Assembly (NCBI GenBank): GCA_027489535.1
Contig: JAIXZO010000011.1
Coordinates: 16,115-80,114, forward strand
DNA length: 64,000 nucleotides
Reading direction: 5' to 3'
DNA from: Hyphomicrobiales bacterium
GTDB lineage: Bacteria; Pseudomonadota; Alphaproteobacteria; Rhizobiales; Beijerinckiaceae
Shown: in pieces, positions 50,031 to 59,744 of the stretch
How positions within the stretch are numbered: position 1 is the first letter of the stretch
How the letters are laid out: each line of letters begins with the position of its first letter
Made by a program: the position numbers and the translations under genes
Notes under the pieces: model-generated
The model's database searches: none
What the model was told of the DNA's origin: nothing
Seen by the model: only the letters and a program-made list of their open reading frames with translations

Positions 50031-51857
50031 TCACTCCACCGTGACGGATTTCGCCAGGTTGCGGGGCTGGTCGACGTCCTTGCCGAGCGTGACGGCCGCG
50101 TAATAGGCCAGAAGCTGTGCGGGCACCGCATAGACGATCGCCGCGAAGTCGGAGGCCATCGGCGGCATCACGATGGTACCCGCCGGTTCGATGCCCGCGT
50201 CATGCGCCGCTTCGGAATCGCCGATCAGGATGATGCGGCCGCCGCGGGCGGCGACTTCCTGCATGTTCGAAACGGTCTTTTCGAAAATCGCGTCCCGCGG
50301 GGCGATGACCACCACCGGCATGGTCTCGTCGATCAGCGCAATGGGGCCGTGCTTGAGTTCGCCCGCCGCATAACCTTCCGCGTGGATGTAGCTGATTTCC
50401 TTCATCTTCAGCGCTCCTTCCATCGCCAGCGGATAGCTCGTTCCGCGGCCGAAGAAGAGCACGTCCGTCACCTTGGAGATGTCGCGCGCCACATGTTCGA
50501 TGGAGGCTTCCGTCTTCAGCGCCTCGGCCATCAGGCCGGGCACCTTGACGAGTTCGGCGACGAGTTCGCGCTCGCGCTCCGCGTCGATGGTGCCGCGCGC
50601 CCGGCCCGCTCCGATGGCGAGGCAGGCCAGAACCGCCAATTGACAGGTGAACGCCTTGGTGGAGGCGACGCCGATCTCGGGTCCCGCCAAGGTCGGCGCG
50701 ACGGCGGAGCTTTCACGCGCGATGGTCGAAGTCGGCACGTTCACGATGCCGAGCACGTGCTGTCCGCATTCCTTGGAATAGCGGAGCCCCGCCAGCGTAT
50801 CGGCCGTCTCGCCGGACTGGGAGACGAAGATCGAAAGCCCCTTGTCGGTCAGCGGGGCCTCGCGGTAGCGAAACTCCGAAGCCACGTCGATTTCGACGGG
50901 GATGCGGGCGTAGCGCTCGAACCAGTATTTGCCGACCAAGGCCGCGTAGTAAGCGGTACCGCAGGCCGACATCGTGATGCGGTCGAGCGCCTTCCAGTCG
51001 AAGGGCAAATCGGCCGGCAGCCGCACGCGGCCGTTCGCCATGTCGAGATAATGCGAGAGCGTGCGGCCGACGACTTCGGGCTGCTCGTGAATTTCCTTCG
51101 CCATGAAATGGCGATGATTGCCCTTGTCGACGAGGAATGCGCCCGCCGAGGTCTGGATGCGCGGACGCTTCACCTTCGCGCCGAACGCATCGCGGATCGT
51201 CGCCGTCGTGCGGTCGAGCACGGCCCAGTCCCCGTCTTCAAGATAGCTGATCGTGCTGGTGAAGGGCGCCAAGGCCAGCGCGTCCGAGCCGAGATACATC
51301 TCGCCGTCGCCGTAGCCCACGGCCAACGGAGCGCCCTTGCGCGCGCCGATCATCATGTTCTCATGGCCGTCGAACAGGAAGGCGAGGGCGAAGGCGCCGC
51401 GCAGATGCGGCAACGCGGCCGCCACGGCCTTTGCCGGATCGTTGCTCTTGCGCATTTCACGCGTCACGAGCCGCGCCACCACTTCGGTGTCGGTCTCGGT
51501 CTCGAACACGTCGCCTTCCGCTTCCAGCTCCTGCCGAAGTTCGCGGAAATTCTCGATGATGCCGTTGTGCACCACGGCCAGCCGGTCGGTCGCGTGCGGA
51601 TGGGCATTGCGCTCGTTCGGCCGGCCATGGGTAGCCCACCGCGTATGGCCGATGCCGATGGTGCCCTGCAGCGGCTCGTCGCGCAGGCGCGCTTCCAGAT
51701 TGCGCAGCTTGCCTTCCGCGCGACGGCGCATCAGTCGGCCGTCCTCCAGCGTCGCGATGCCCGCGGAGTCATAGCCGCGATATTCGAGACGCCGCAACGC
51801 ATCCACGAGCAGCGGGGCCACGGGTTCGGTGCCGAGAATGCCGACGATGCCGCACAT
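50031..51857 (-). CDS. glmS: Glutamine-fructose-6-phosphate aminotransferase (isomerizing)
   Basis: GlmS makes glucosamine-6-phosphate, the first step to UDP-GlcNAc. The 608-residue product starts MCGIVGILGTEPV with Cys2 as glutaminase nucleophile. It has GHTRWATHGRPNERNAHPH, two SIS domains with FVSQSGETADTLAGLRY, and ends in AYYAAVTLGKDVDQPRNLAKSVTVE. The in-frame extension to 51959 would block the N-terminal cysteine and is rejected. It sits downstream of glmU on the same strand. Confidence 0.98.
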   Translation of the reverse strand: MCGIVGILGTEPVAPLLVDALRRLEYRGYDSAGIATLEDGRLMRRRAEGKLRNLEARLRDEPLQGTIGIGHTRWATHGRPNERNAHPHATDRLAVVHNGIIENFRELRQELEAEGDVFETETDTEVVARLVTREMRKSNDPAKAVAAALPHLRGAFALAFLFDGHENMMIGARKGAPLAVGYGDGEMYLGSDALALAPFTSTISYLEDGDWAVLDRTTATIRDAFGAKVKRPRIQTSAGAFLVDKGNHRHFMAKEIHEQPEVVGRTLSHYLDMANGRVRLPADLPFDWKALDRITMSACGTAYYAALVGKYWFERYARIPVEIDVASEFRYREAPLTDKGLSIFVSQSGETADTLAGLRYSKECGQHVLGIVNVPTSTIARESSAVAPTLAGPEIGVASTKAFTCQLAVLACLAIGAGRARGTIDAERERELVAELVKVPGLMAEALKTEASIEHVARDISKVTDVLFFGRGTSYPLAMEGALKMKEISYIHAEGYAAGELKHGPIALIDETMPVVVIAPRDAIFEKTVSNMQEVAARGGRIILIGDSEAAHDAGIEPAGTIVMPPMASDFAAIVYAVPAQLLAYYAAVTLGKDVDQPRNLAKSVTVE

Positions 51858-51977
51858 GTTTTCCGTCTCCGGTTCGGAAATCCTCGCACGGGGTACGTCA
51901 TGACCCCGTGCTTTCCAAATCAACTTGGGTGACGCGGCGTTACATTCGACCGAAAACAATCGCTCGAATGCTGCGCA

Positions 51978-53339
51978 TCAGCGCTTTTTCACGTCTTTCA
52001 TCTTCGTACGGAACGCAGTCGCCCAACCTGCGATGACGCTCTGGTGTCCACGCGCGACGGCGAGAGAATCGGCGGGGACGTCTTTCGTCACGACGGAGCC
52101 GGAGCCGACATAGGCCCCGTCGCCGATGGTGACGGGGGCGACGAGGGACGAGTTGGAGCCTACGAAAGCGCCCTTCCCGATGTCGGTGCGGTACTTCCCA
52201 TAGCCGTCGTAATTGCAGGTGATGGTGCCCGCCCCGACATTCGCGCCCTCCCCGACCCGGGCGTCGCCGATGTAAGTCAGGTGGTTCACCTTCGCGCCGG
52301 TCTCCAGATCCGCATTCTTGATCTCGACGAAATTGCCGACGCGCGATTTCGGTCCGAGCTTCGCGCCGGGGCGAAGACGGGCGAACGGCCCCACCGACGC
52401 GCCGGGGCCGACGCTCGCGCCTTCGAGATGCGAGAAGGCATGGATCACGACGCCGTCGTCCACCGTCACGCCCGGCCCGAAGACGACGTTCGGCTCGATC
52501 ATGACGTCGCGGCCGATGCGCGTGTCATGGCTGAAGAAGACCGTCTCGGGCGCGACGAGGGTCGCGCCGTCGCGCATCGCACGCTCGCGCAGGCGGTTTT
52601 GGACGAGCGCCTCCGCCTTCGAGAGCTGAACGCGGTCATTGACGCCCATCACTTCAGTTTCGGGGGCTTCGACCGCGCCGACGGCCAGCCCCGCCGCATG
52701 CGCCGCAGCCACTGCATCCGTCAGGTAGAATTCCTTCTGCGCGTTGTCGGCCCCGATCGAATCGAGAAGCGAAAGGGCATGTCGTCCCGCAAGCGCCATA
52801 AGCCCCGCATTGCACAAGGTGACCTCCCGCTCCACGTCCGTGGCGTCCTTGTGCTCGCGGATAGCGACCAGACGGCCGTCGTCCTTCAGGAGCCGCCCGT
52901 AACCCGTCGGATCGTCCGCCTCGAAGCCGAGCACCGCGACGGCGAGTCCGTCCGCCGAAGCACGACTCATCGCCCTGTAGGTCTCGGCCGTCACCAAGGG
53001 CGTGTCGGCGAAGGCGACGATCACGTCGTCCCAGCCTTCCGCCAACGCTTCTCGGGCGGCGAGAACGGCGTGGGCCGTTCCCTTGCGCTCGTGCTGCACG
53101 AAGATTCGCACGGAGGGCGACACGGCCCGGGCTTCTGCCGCCACGTCGTCCCGCCCCGGTCCCACGACCACGGCCACGGCCGACGCTCCGGCCTCGACGA
53201 CGGTGGCCAGAACGTGGCCCAGCATCGAACGGCCGGCCACCTCATGCAGCACTTTCGGCCGCGCGGAGCGCATGCGCGTGCCTTCGCCCGCCGCGAGAAT
53301 CACGGCGAGGCTGCGGCGGTCGGAACGGGTGGATGTCAT
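51978..53339 (-). CDS. glmU: Bifunctional GlmU: N-acetylglucosamine-1-P uridyltransferase / glucosamine-1-P acetyltransferase
   Basis: GlmU completes UDP-GlcNAc synthesis. The 453-residue protein has the uridyltransferase motif [22 protein letters not shown] near residue 15. The left-handed beta-helix acetyltransferase begins near 245 ([20 protein letters not shown]). It holds [29 protein letters not shown] with the catalytic His. The start at 53339 fits the family; 53372 is possible. It precedes glmS with a 120-bp gap. Confidence 0.97.
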   Translation of the reverse strand: MTSTRSDRRSLAVILAAGEGTRMRSARPKVLHEVAGRSMLGHVLATVVEAGASAVAVVVGPGRDDVAAEARAVSPSVRIFVQHERKGTAHAVLAAREALAEGWDDVIVAFADTPLVTAETYRAMSRASADGLAVAVLGFEADDPTGYGRLLKDDGRLVAIREHKDATDVEREVTLCNAGLMALAGRHALSLLDSIGADNAQKEFYLTDAVAAAHAAGLAVGAVEAPETEVMGVNDRVQLSKAEALVQNRLRERAMRDGATLVAPETVFFSHDTRIGRDVMIEPNVVFGPGVTVDDGVVIHAFSHLEGASVGPGASVGPFARLRPGAKLGPKSRVGNFVEIKNADLETGAKVNHLTYIGDARVGEGANVGAGTITCNYDGYGKYRTDIGKGAFVGSNSSLVAPVTIGDGAYVGSGSVVTKDVPADSLAVARGHQSVIAGWATAFRTKMKDVKKR

Positions 53340-53564
53340 CTGACGGCTCGTTCGGAAATTGATCGACGCCATGGTTGTAGCCCGGAAATTGTAAACGCGC
53401 GCAGAACGACGCGGGCTCGTCCTTACGATGGACGCGAACTCCTTCTCAGCAAGGCCGTTTCCGTCTTTTGCGGGCTCGCACCCGCTAAGGATTGTGCTAG
53501 AACGCGCCGGGTCGAGGCAACGCGTCGGCCTTGAACCCAACTTGATCGTGCGATTCGGCGGCGA

Positions 53565-55157
53565 ATGACCCGAGACACGTCCTTGATGTCCAGCGTGCGT
53601 CTGCCGAGCGTGGATCGGCGGTCGGTGCTGCGGTTGGGCATCGGCGCGGCCGCCGCCGCAATCGTCGGCCCCGCCGTCGCGCAGCAATCGCCCGTGCTGC
53701 AGCAAGCCCTGTCCGGCACCATCGGCGAAGGCCAGAAATTCACGCAATCGGGGCTCGTCGAACTGGCGCGCACGCTGTCGCGCAAGCCCTATGCGCCCCC
53801 GCAGATCGAGCTGCCCGAGCCGTTCAACAAGCTCGATTACGAGCAGTACATCAACATCAAGGCCCAGCCGCAGGCCCATCTCTGGACGCAGGAGGGCCGC
53901 GGCTTCACGCTCGAACCTCTGCACCGCGGCTTCGCCTTCACCACGCCCGTCTGGCTGTTCATGGTGGAGGACGAAACCGTCCGCCGCATCGCCTATGAGC
54001 GCGGCAAGTTCGAATTCGGGCGGCTCAACGTCCCGGCCAATCTGCCGGATCTCGGCTTCTCCGGCTTCCGGATCTACGGCGACGTTCAGGACGGTCGACA
54101 GCGTGAGATCGCCATCTTCCAAGGCGCGAGCCTCTACCGCAGCTCCGGCCGCGGCCAGAATCTCGGCATCATGGCGCGCGGGCTCACCCTGAAGCTCGGG
54201 GACGCCAAGGGCGAGGAATTCCCCGCCTTCCGCGCCTTCTGGATCGAGCGGCCCGCCCCGCTCGCCGAGGCCCTCGTCGTTCACGCCCTGCTCGACACCG
54301 AAAGCGTCACCGGCGCCTATCGCTTCACCTTGCGCGCCGGCGAGATGACCATCATCGACACGGAAATGACGCTGTTTCCGCGCGTGCCGATCGAGAATTA
54401 CGGCGTCGGCGGCATGCAGACGACGTTCTTCTTCGGTCCCCATTCCCGTCGCACCGTCGACGACCCGCGTCCCGCGGTGCACGAATCGCAGGGCCTTTCG
54501 ATCAACAACGGCAACGGCGAGTGGATCTGGCGGCCGCTGGCAAACCCGGAAACGCTGCAGATTTCCTCCTTCGTCGATCCCGCCCCGCGCGGTTTCGGGC
54601 TGCTGCAGCGCGAGCGCGACTACGCGGCCTTCCTCGACGATGACCAGCGTTTCGAGCGGCGTCCGAGCCTTTGGAACGAGCCCATCGGCGATTGGGCTCC
54701 GGGCGCGGTGCAGCTCTTCGAGATCCCGACCGACAACGAAATCAACGACAACGTCATCGCGTTCTGGCGTCCCCGCCAGCCGCTGCAGCCCGGCGTCGAG
54801 GCGGCGTTCGCCTATCGGCAATACTGGGCTTGGCAGCCGCCGGAGCGGCCGCGCCTTGCAGTCGTCACGGCGACGCGCGCCGGGCGCGGCGGAGGCGGGC
54901 GTCGCCGCCGCTTTGTGGTCGATTTCACGGGCGACGGTCTCAAGGACCCGCAATTGCTGCAGGAGCTGAAGCCCGCGCTGTCCGCCGGGCCCGGCACCGT
55001 CGGCAACATGCGCATCTGGACCCATCCCGACCGGCGTCTGTGCCGCATCGGGTTCGACCTCGATCCGGGGGGCGAAGCCGCGAGCGAATTGCGGCTTGTC
55101 CTCGAAGCGGGCGGCAAGGCCGTCAGCGAGACATGGCTTTATCGATGGACGCCCTGA
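53565..55157 (+). CDS. opgG: Periplasmic glucan biosynthesis protein OpgG/OpgD (MdoG family)
   Basis: The 530-residue MdoG-family protein acts in the periplasm on the branching or maturation of osmoregulated glucans. A twin-arginine-like signal ([25 protein letters not shown]) resembles OpgD export. The mature domain has [33 protein letters not shown] and [21 protein letters not shown]. It overlaps opgH by about 25 bp. The choice between OpgG and OpgD is uncertain; position next to opgH favours the opgG role. Confidence 0.93.
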   Translation: MTRDTSLMSSVRLPSVDRRSVLRLGIGAAAAAIVGPAVAQQSPVLQQALSGTIGEGQKFTQSGLVELARTLSRKPYAPPQIELPEPFNKLDYEQYINIKAQPQAHLWTQEGRGFTLEPLHRGFAFTTPVWLFMVEDETVRRIAYERGKFEFGRLNVPANLPDLGFSGFRIYGDVQDGRQREIAIFQGASLYRSSGRGQNLGIMARGLTLKLGDAKGEEFPAFRAFWIERPAPLAEALVVHALLDTESVTGAYRFTLRAGEMTIIDTEMTLFPRVPIENYGVGGMQTTFFFGPHSRRTVDDPRPAVHESQGLSINNGNGEWIWRPLANPETLQISSFVDPAPRGFGLLQRERDYAAFLDDDQRFERRPSLWNEPIGDWAPGAVQLFEIPTDNEINDNVIAFWRPRQPLQPGVEAAFAYRQYWAWQPPERPRLAVVTATRAGRGGGGRRRRFVVDFTGDGLKDPQLLQELKPALSAGPGTVGNMRIWTHPDRRLCRIGFDLDPGGEAASELRLVLEAGGKAVSETWLYRWTP

Positions 55158-57316
55158 ACGAGGCCGTCGCGCCCGAGCGCCCTTCGCGGGCATCGTCGGC
55201 CGCTTTGGCCTATCCCGCCTTGCCGGCCGAAAGCACGCTCGAAATGCCGGCGCAGTCGCTGTCGCGCTTAGATGCCGGCACGGCGAGACGCCCCGCAAGC
55301 GCGCGGCCGCCTTGGTTCGCCCGTCTCTTCGTCTTCGGCGTCGGCCTCGGCCTGACAGCTTGGGGCGCGATGGAGATGTACGGCGTCGTCTCGGTGTCGG
55401 GCGTCACCGCGCTGCAGTGGGCGCTGTTGATCCTCTTCACCATCAACTTCTCGTGGATCGCGCTGGCGTTCTCCAGCGCCGTGCTCGGCTTCTTCGTGCT
55501 CGCCCGCAACCCGAAGGCGCCGCTGATCCCGACCGAGCTGCGTCTTCGCACCGCGTTGGTGATGCCGGTCTACAACGAGGCCACGGCGCGGACGTTCGCC
55601 GCCCTCCAATCCATGATCGAAGAGATCGAGGCTCTGGGCCTGATGGCGAGCTTCGACGTGTTCGTGCTCTCTGACACCACGAATCCCGACGTCTGGGTGG
55701 CGGAGGAGCGCGCCTTCCTCGCCATGCGCGCGCGCCTCGGCGACCGCGCCAAGGTCTATTACCGCCACCGTCCGAAGAACGTGGGGCGCAAGGCCGGGAA
55801 CATCGAGGATTTCGTCACGCGTTGGGGCGGCCATTACGAGCACATGCTGGTGCTCGACGCCGACAGCGTGATGACGGGCGCGTGCATCGTGCGCCTCGCC
55901 GCCGCGATGGAGGCCGATCCCGAGTCCGGCATCATCCAGACGCTGCCGTTGGTCATCAACCGCAACACGCTGTTTGCGCGATTGCAGCAATTCGCCGCCC
56001 GCATGTACGGCCCGGTCATCGCCACCGGTCTCGCCGCATGGTCCGGTCGCGAAGGCAATTATTGGGGCCACAACGCGATCATCCGCACCAAGGCCTTCGC
56101 CGCGCATGCGGGATTGCCGACGCTGTCCGGCCGGCCGCCCTTCGGCGGCCACATCCTCAGCCATGATTTCGTCGAGGCGGCCCTTATCCGGCGCGCGGGC
56201 TACACCGTCTACATGCTGCCCGAACTCGACGGCAGCTACGAGGAGAGCCCGCCCTCCCTCATCGACCTCTCCGTACGCGACCGCCGCTGGTGCCAAGGCA
56301 ATCTCCAGCATGCCCGCGTGATCGGTGCGAAGGGCCTGAAATGGTCGACCCGGCAGCATTTCGCCACCGGCATCATGTCCTACCTCGCCTCGCCCTTCTG
56401 GCTCGGCCAGCTCATCGTCGGCATCATACTCGTGCTGCAGACGCGTTATGTGCGGCCCGAATATTTCACGCGCGACTTCTCGCTGTTTCCCGCATGGCCG
56501 CGCTTCGACGCGGAGCGCGCGCTTCAGTTGTTCGCCATCACAATGGTGATCCTGCTCGCGCCGAAGGTGTTCGGCCTCGTTCTCGCGCTGTTTCGTCCGG
56601 CCGAGCGGCGGGCCTGCGGCGGCGGCGGCAAGCTCGTGCTGTCCGCCCTCATCGAGGTGATCGCCTCGGCCCTCATCGCGCCGATCATGATGCTCATCCA
56701 ATCCGGCGCGGTCATGCAGATCGTGTTCGGCAAGGATACGGGCTGGAACCCGCAACGCCGCGACGACGGCTCGATTCCCATCGCCGACATCGTGCGCCGC
56801 CACCGCTCCCACGTCGCGATGGGCGTCGTCGCCGGCGTCTCCGCCTTCCTCATAGCGCCGTCGCTTGCGGGCTGGATGTCGCCCACCATCCTCGGCCTCG
56901 TCCTCGCCATCCCGATTTCCGCCGCCTCCGCCAGCCTCGCAGTCGGCCTGTCGCTGCGCCGTCGCGGCCTCTTGCTGACGCCAGAGGAGACGAGCCCTCC
57001 CCCGGTGGTCACGCGCTCGAACGCCTTGGCCCGCGAGCTGGACGCCCTCGGCTTCGACGAGACGGACGGGCTTCTGGCCCTGTGGAGCGACGAGACGCTG
57101 CGCGACGCCCATATGCAGATGCTGCCGCCCGCGAAGCGCCGCTTGCGGGGCGAGATCGACGCGGAGCGCGCCGTCGCCGAAGCCAAATTGGCCGATGCGG
57201 CCTGCTTCGCCGACGCCCGCACATGGCTGAAGCCGAAAGAGGCCATGGTCGTGATGGGTGACCGCGCCCTCCTCCACGTCCTCGCCGTGCTCCCCGAAAC
57301 GGCCCCTGCGGCTTGA
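55133..57316 (+). CDS. opgH: Glucans biosynthesis glucosyltransferase OpgH
   Basis: OpgH is the inner-membrane transferase that polymerises the glucan backbone from UDP-glucose. The 727-residue protein has N-terminal helices around residues 60-120 and a GT2 catalytic domain: [46 protein letters not shown], and RDRRWCQGN as the (Q/R)RRW-type acceptor motif. Several C-terminal helices follow. The ATG at 55133 lies inside opgG; 55145 is an alternative start. The overlap implies coupling. Confidence 0.95.
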   Translation: MALSMDALNEAVAPERPSRASSAALAYPALPAESTLEMPAQSLSRLDAGTARRPASARPPWFARLFVFGVGLGLTAWGAMEMYGVVSVSGVTALQWALLILFTINFSWIALAFSSAVLGFFVLARNPKAPLIPTELRLRTALVMPVYNEATARTFAALQSMIEEIEALGLMASFDVFVLSDTTNPDVWVAEERAFLAMRARLGDRAKVYYRHRPKNVGRKAGNIEDFVTRWGGHYEHMLVLDADSVMTGACIVRLAAAMEADPESGIIQTLPLVINRNTLFARLQQFAARMYGPVIATGLAAWSGREGNYWGHNAIIRTKAFAAHAGLPTLSGRPPFGGHILSHDFVEAALIRRAGYTVYMLPELDGSYEESPPSLIDLSVRDRRWCQGNLQHARVIGAKGLKWSTRQHFATGIMSYLASPFWLGQLIVGIILVLQTRYVRPEYFTRDFSLFPAWPRFDAERALQLFAITMVILLAPKVFGLVLALFRPAERRACGGGGKLVLSALIEVIASALIAPIMMLIQSGAVMQIVFGKDTGWNPQRRDDGSIPIADIVRRHRSHVAMGVVAGVSAFLIAPSLAGWMSPTILGLVLAIPISAASASLAVGLSLRRRGLLLTPEETSPPPVVTRSNALARELDALGFDETDGLLALWSDETLRDAHMQMLPPAKRRLRGEIDAERAVAEAKLADAACFADARTWLKPKEAMVVMGDRALLHVLAVLPETAPAA

Positions 57317-57423
57317 ACGCCGCACGCGACGCACTTGACCCCCGCAAGCCGGGGCATTACCCAAGGCGCGCTCCCGAGGGGGCCGCGTTTCTCCGGAAAC
57401 ACGAGAATCGCTCCGGCGGTTCG

Positions 57424-57497
57424 GGCCGGTAGCTCAGTGGTAGAGCACGTGACTTTTAATCATGTGGTCGTGGGTTCGATCCCCACCCGGCTCACCA
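57424..57497 (+). tRNA. tRNA-Lys (anticodon TTT)
   Basis: The acceptor stem GGGCCGG (57424-57430) pairs with CCGGCTC. The anticodon stem is CGTGA/TCATG with loop CTTTTAA, and the T arm is GTGGGTTCGATCCCCAC. CCA is encoded. A T-rich run follows and may end transcription. Confidence 0.97.
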
Positions 57498-57635
57498 AAT
57501 TTTTTCCTTTTTCATCAGGATCTTGTCCGTTTTCAGCAAGTTTCTAACGTGACGATGGTTGAACGTTCGACCTCTTGCGACCGGTCGCAAAAGTCGCACG
57601 TGAGACTTTCGTTCTCATAGGCAACGAAAAAGGCC

Positions 57636-57720
57636 CGGAGGCTCCTGCCTGCTCCTCATCGTGAGGAGGCCCGCAGGGCCGTCTCGAACCACGCGCACGG
57701 ATCGCCTCCGACGGTTCATG
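57636..57720. repeat. Intergenic palindromic repeat, family C copy 2
   Basis: A rearranged or partial copy of 10925-11030. It has CCCGGAGGCTCC, then CTCCTCATCGTGAGGAGG, CCCGCAGGGCCGTCTCGAA and an end related to CGCCTCCGACGG. It lies in the 284-bp gap between tRNA-Lys and the LysE-family gene, which otherwise holds no gene. Confidence 0.72.
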
Positions 57721-57781
57721 TCGCACGGGTTCCATCCCGCCCCGGGCTGACAACGGCCGCGGCGAAGGCTAAACATCTCCC

Positions 57782-58429
57782 ATGCCCGACATCTCCCAAC
57801 TCGCCCTCTATTTCGTCGCGGCGCTTCTTCTCGCCGTCACGCCGGGTCCCGGCATTTTTTACGTCGCCGCGCGCACGCTTGCCGGCGGACGGGCGGAGGG
57901 CGTCGCCTCGAGCTTCGGCACGGGGCTCGGGGGGATGGTTCACGTCTTTGCGGGTGCATTGGGCGTATCGGCGGTCGTTCTTGCCAGCGCCGAGATGTTT
58001 ACGGGCCTGAAGCTCCTCGGGGCCGCCTATCTGGTCTGGATCGGGGCTCGCACGCTGCTCGCGGCCCGGCGCGAGGGAGTGCCCGGTTTCGATGCGGGTT
58101 CTGTCTCGCCCGTAGGCGCGCGCAAGGCATTCCGCGAGGGCGTGCTGGTCGAAGCGCTCAATCCCAAGACCGCGGCGTTTTTTCTCGCCTTCGTGCCGCA
58201 ATTCGTCGATCCCTCGGCAGGAAACGTGGCTCTCCAATTCCTCGTGCTCGGCTCCGTATCCGTCGCGCTCAACACGTTGGCGGACATCGTGGTGGCGTTT
58301 GCCGCGAGCGGCATCCGAGAGGGCGCGACCGCCCGTCCCGCCCTCGTCCGCCGTCTGCGCGAGGCCTCCGGCTGCGCCATGATCGCGCTCGGCATCGGCC
58401 TCGCTTTTGCCAAGCGCCCGACGGCCTGA
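57782..58429 (+). CDS. LysE/RhtB-family amino-acid exporter
   Basis: A 215-residue inner-membrane protein with about six helices and the family signature LLLAVTPGPGIFYVAARTLAGGRAEG at residues 15-40. LLGAAYLVWIGARTL lies near 80 and LNPKTAAFFLAFVPQFVDP near 130. Members export amino acids such as threonine, homoserine or leucine; the substrate cannot be told. It converges on the WD40-cytochrome gene with a 49-bp gap. Confidence 0.94.
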   Translation: MPDISQLALYFVAALLLAVTPGPGIFYVAARTLAGGRAEGVASSFGTGLGGMVHVFAGALGVSAVVLASAEMFTGLKLLGAAYLVWIGARTLLAARREGVPGFDAGSVSPVGARKAFREGVLVEALNPKTAAFFLAFVPQFVDPSAGNVALQFLVLGSVSVALNTLADIVVAFAASGIREGATARPALVRRLREASGCAMIALGIGLAFAKRPTA

Positions 58430-58478
58430 CGGCCCTCGATCGTCTCGCGGGCCGGCATACCGGTCCGAGGCCGGTCGT

Positions 58479-59744
58479 CTAGCGCGAGGCGGCTTCGAGG
58501 AAGTCCAGCAAGGCTTTGCGATCATCCGCGTCGCCGACGACCTGCTCAGGCATCTTCGTGCCCGGCGTGACGACGGAGGGACCGAGTTCGAACAGCTTTC
58601 CGATCGTCTCACGGGTCCAGACGATGTCCATGCGGCGGAAGGCGTCGGAATAGGCGTAGCCGGGTGCGGTCGCGATCTTGCGGCCGAAAATGCCGTGCAG
58701 CGTCGGACCCGCGCGATTGCCGCCGTCGGCGGTTACGGTGTGGCAGGCCGCGCAGGCTCGAAAGACCTCCGCGCCGCGACTGCCGGTGAACTCCGCAAGG
58801 GGATCGGCCGTCGGTGCGGGCACGACCGGGCCGATATGTTCGCCCGTCAGCGCATCCCATCGCCGCACGATTCGATCCCCGCCGCCCGTCAGCAATTCGC
58901 GGCCGTTCGGCAGAAAGGCGACGGACCACACGGGCAGTCCGGGGCCGACCAGCGTGAGCGCCACCTTGCGCGCCGCAACGTCGACGAGGCTGACCGAGCC
59001 GCGGATCTGCGCGGCGGCGAGGCGGCGTCCGTCGGGCGAAGCGGCGAGCGCGATCACCGGCATCGGTTGCGTCTCGATCTCGCCGACTACGCCGGCGTCC
59101 CGAGCAATGAGCCGCACCGTCCCGTCCGCCCCCGCCGCGGCGACGAGATCGCCCGCAATCGCGATCGCGTTGACGGGCGAAGCGAGCGTGACGGTGCGCG
59201 CATCGGCGCCCGCGGCTGGCCAGAACCGCACCGTCGCGTCGTACCCGCCCGTCACCGCCGTCCCGTCCGGGAGGAAGGCGACCGCGTTCACATTGCCCCG
59301 ATGCCCGGACAGAACCCGCGCATCGCCGCCGGCGAGAGGCGTCAACTTGGCCGTGCCGTCCCATGAGGCACTCGCCAGCATCTTGCCGTCGGGGGACGCC
59401 GCGAGCCCCATGACGGGGCCGCCATGCGCGTCGAAGACCGCCTCCGGCGTCTCGCGTCCTGCATTCCAGAGCGCGATGCGTCCCTCCTCCCCCGCCGTGG
59501 CGTAGCGGCCGCCGGGAAGCGCAGCGACGGCGTTTACCGCCCCGTCATGGAACCGCAGCACGCGCTCGGCCGTGCCCCTGTCCAGGGACCAGAGAATGGC
59601 GGACGTATCGAAGCTGCCCGAGATTGCCGTGCGGCCGTCGGGCGACACCGCCAGCGCCCGCACCGGCCCGCCATGCCCCCGCATTTCCGCGGAAACGGGA
59701 ACGGCGAAACTGAACGACAAGAGGATTGCGAGAAGACGGCGCAT
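58479..59744 (-). CDS. Secreted WD40 beta-propeller with C-terminal cytochrome c domain
   Basis: The 421-residue protein begins with a signal peptide (MRRLLAILLSFSFAVPVSA). Seven WD40-type blades follow (PVRALAVSPDGRTAISGS and PVWSVAFLPNGRELLTGG are the first and last). The cytochrome c domain has heme motif CAACH near residue 333 and an axial Met probably in GTKMPEQ near 400. It must lie in the periplasm, where heme c is attached. The propeller may bind a redox partner. Its ATG overlaps the stop of the MoeA-fusion gene by one base (TAATG). Confidence 0.9.
   Translation of the reverse strand: MRRLLAILLSFSFAVPVSAEMRGHGGPVRALAVSPDGRTAISGSFDTSAILWSLDRGTAERVLRFHDGAVNAVAALPGGRYATAGEEGRIALWNAGRETPEAVFDAHGGPVMGLAASPDGKMLASASWDGTAKLTPLAGGDARVLSGHRGNVNAVAFLPDGTAVTGGYDATVRFWPAAGADARTVTLASPVNAIAIAGDLVAAAGADGTVRLIARDAGVVGEIETQPMPVIALAASPDGRRLAAAQIRGSVSLVDVAARKVALTLVGPGLPVWSVAFLPNGRELLTGGGDRIVRRWDALTGEHIGPVVPAPTADPLAEFTGSRGAEVFRACAACHTVTADGGNRAGPTLHGIFGRKIATAPGYAYSDAFRRMDIVWTRETIGKLFELGPSVVTPGTKMPEQVVGDADDRKALLDFLEAASR

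Noticed and set aside
51978..55298. 1106-codon minus-strand frame covering glmU and opgG
   Set aside because: Only the glmU part (to 53339) is family-like. The rest is antisense to opgG and reads as composition-biased nonsense.
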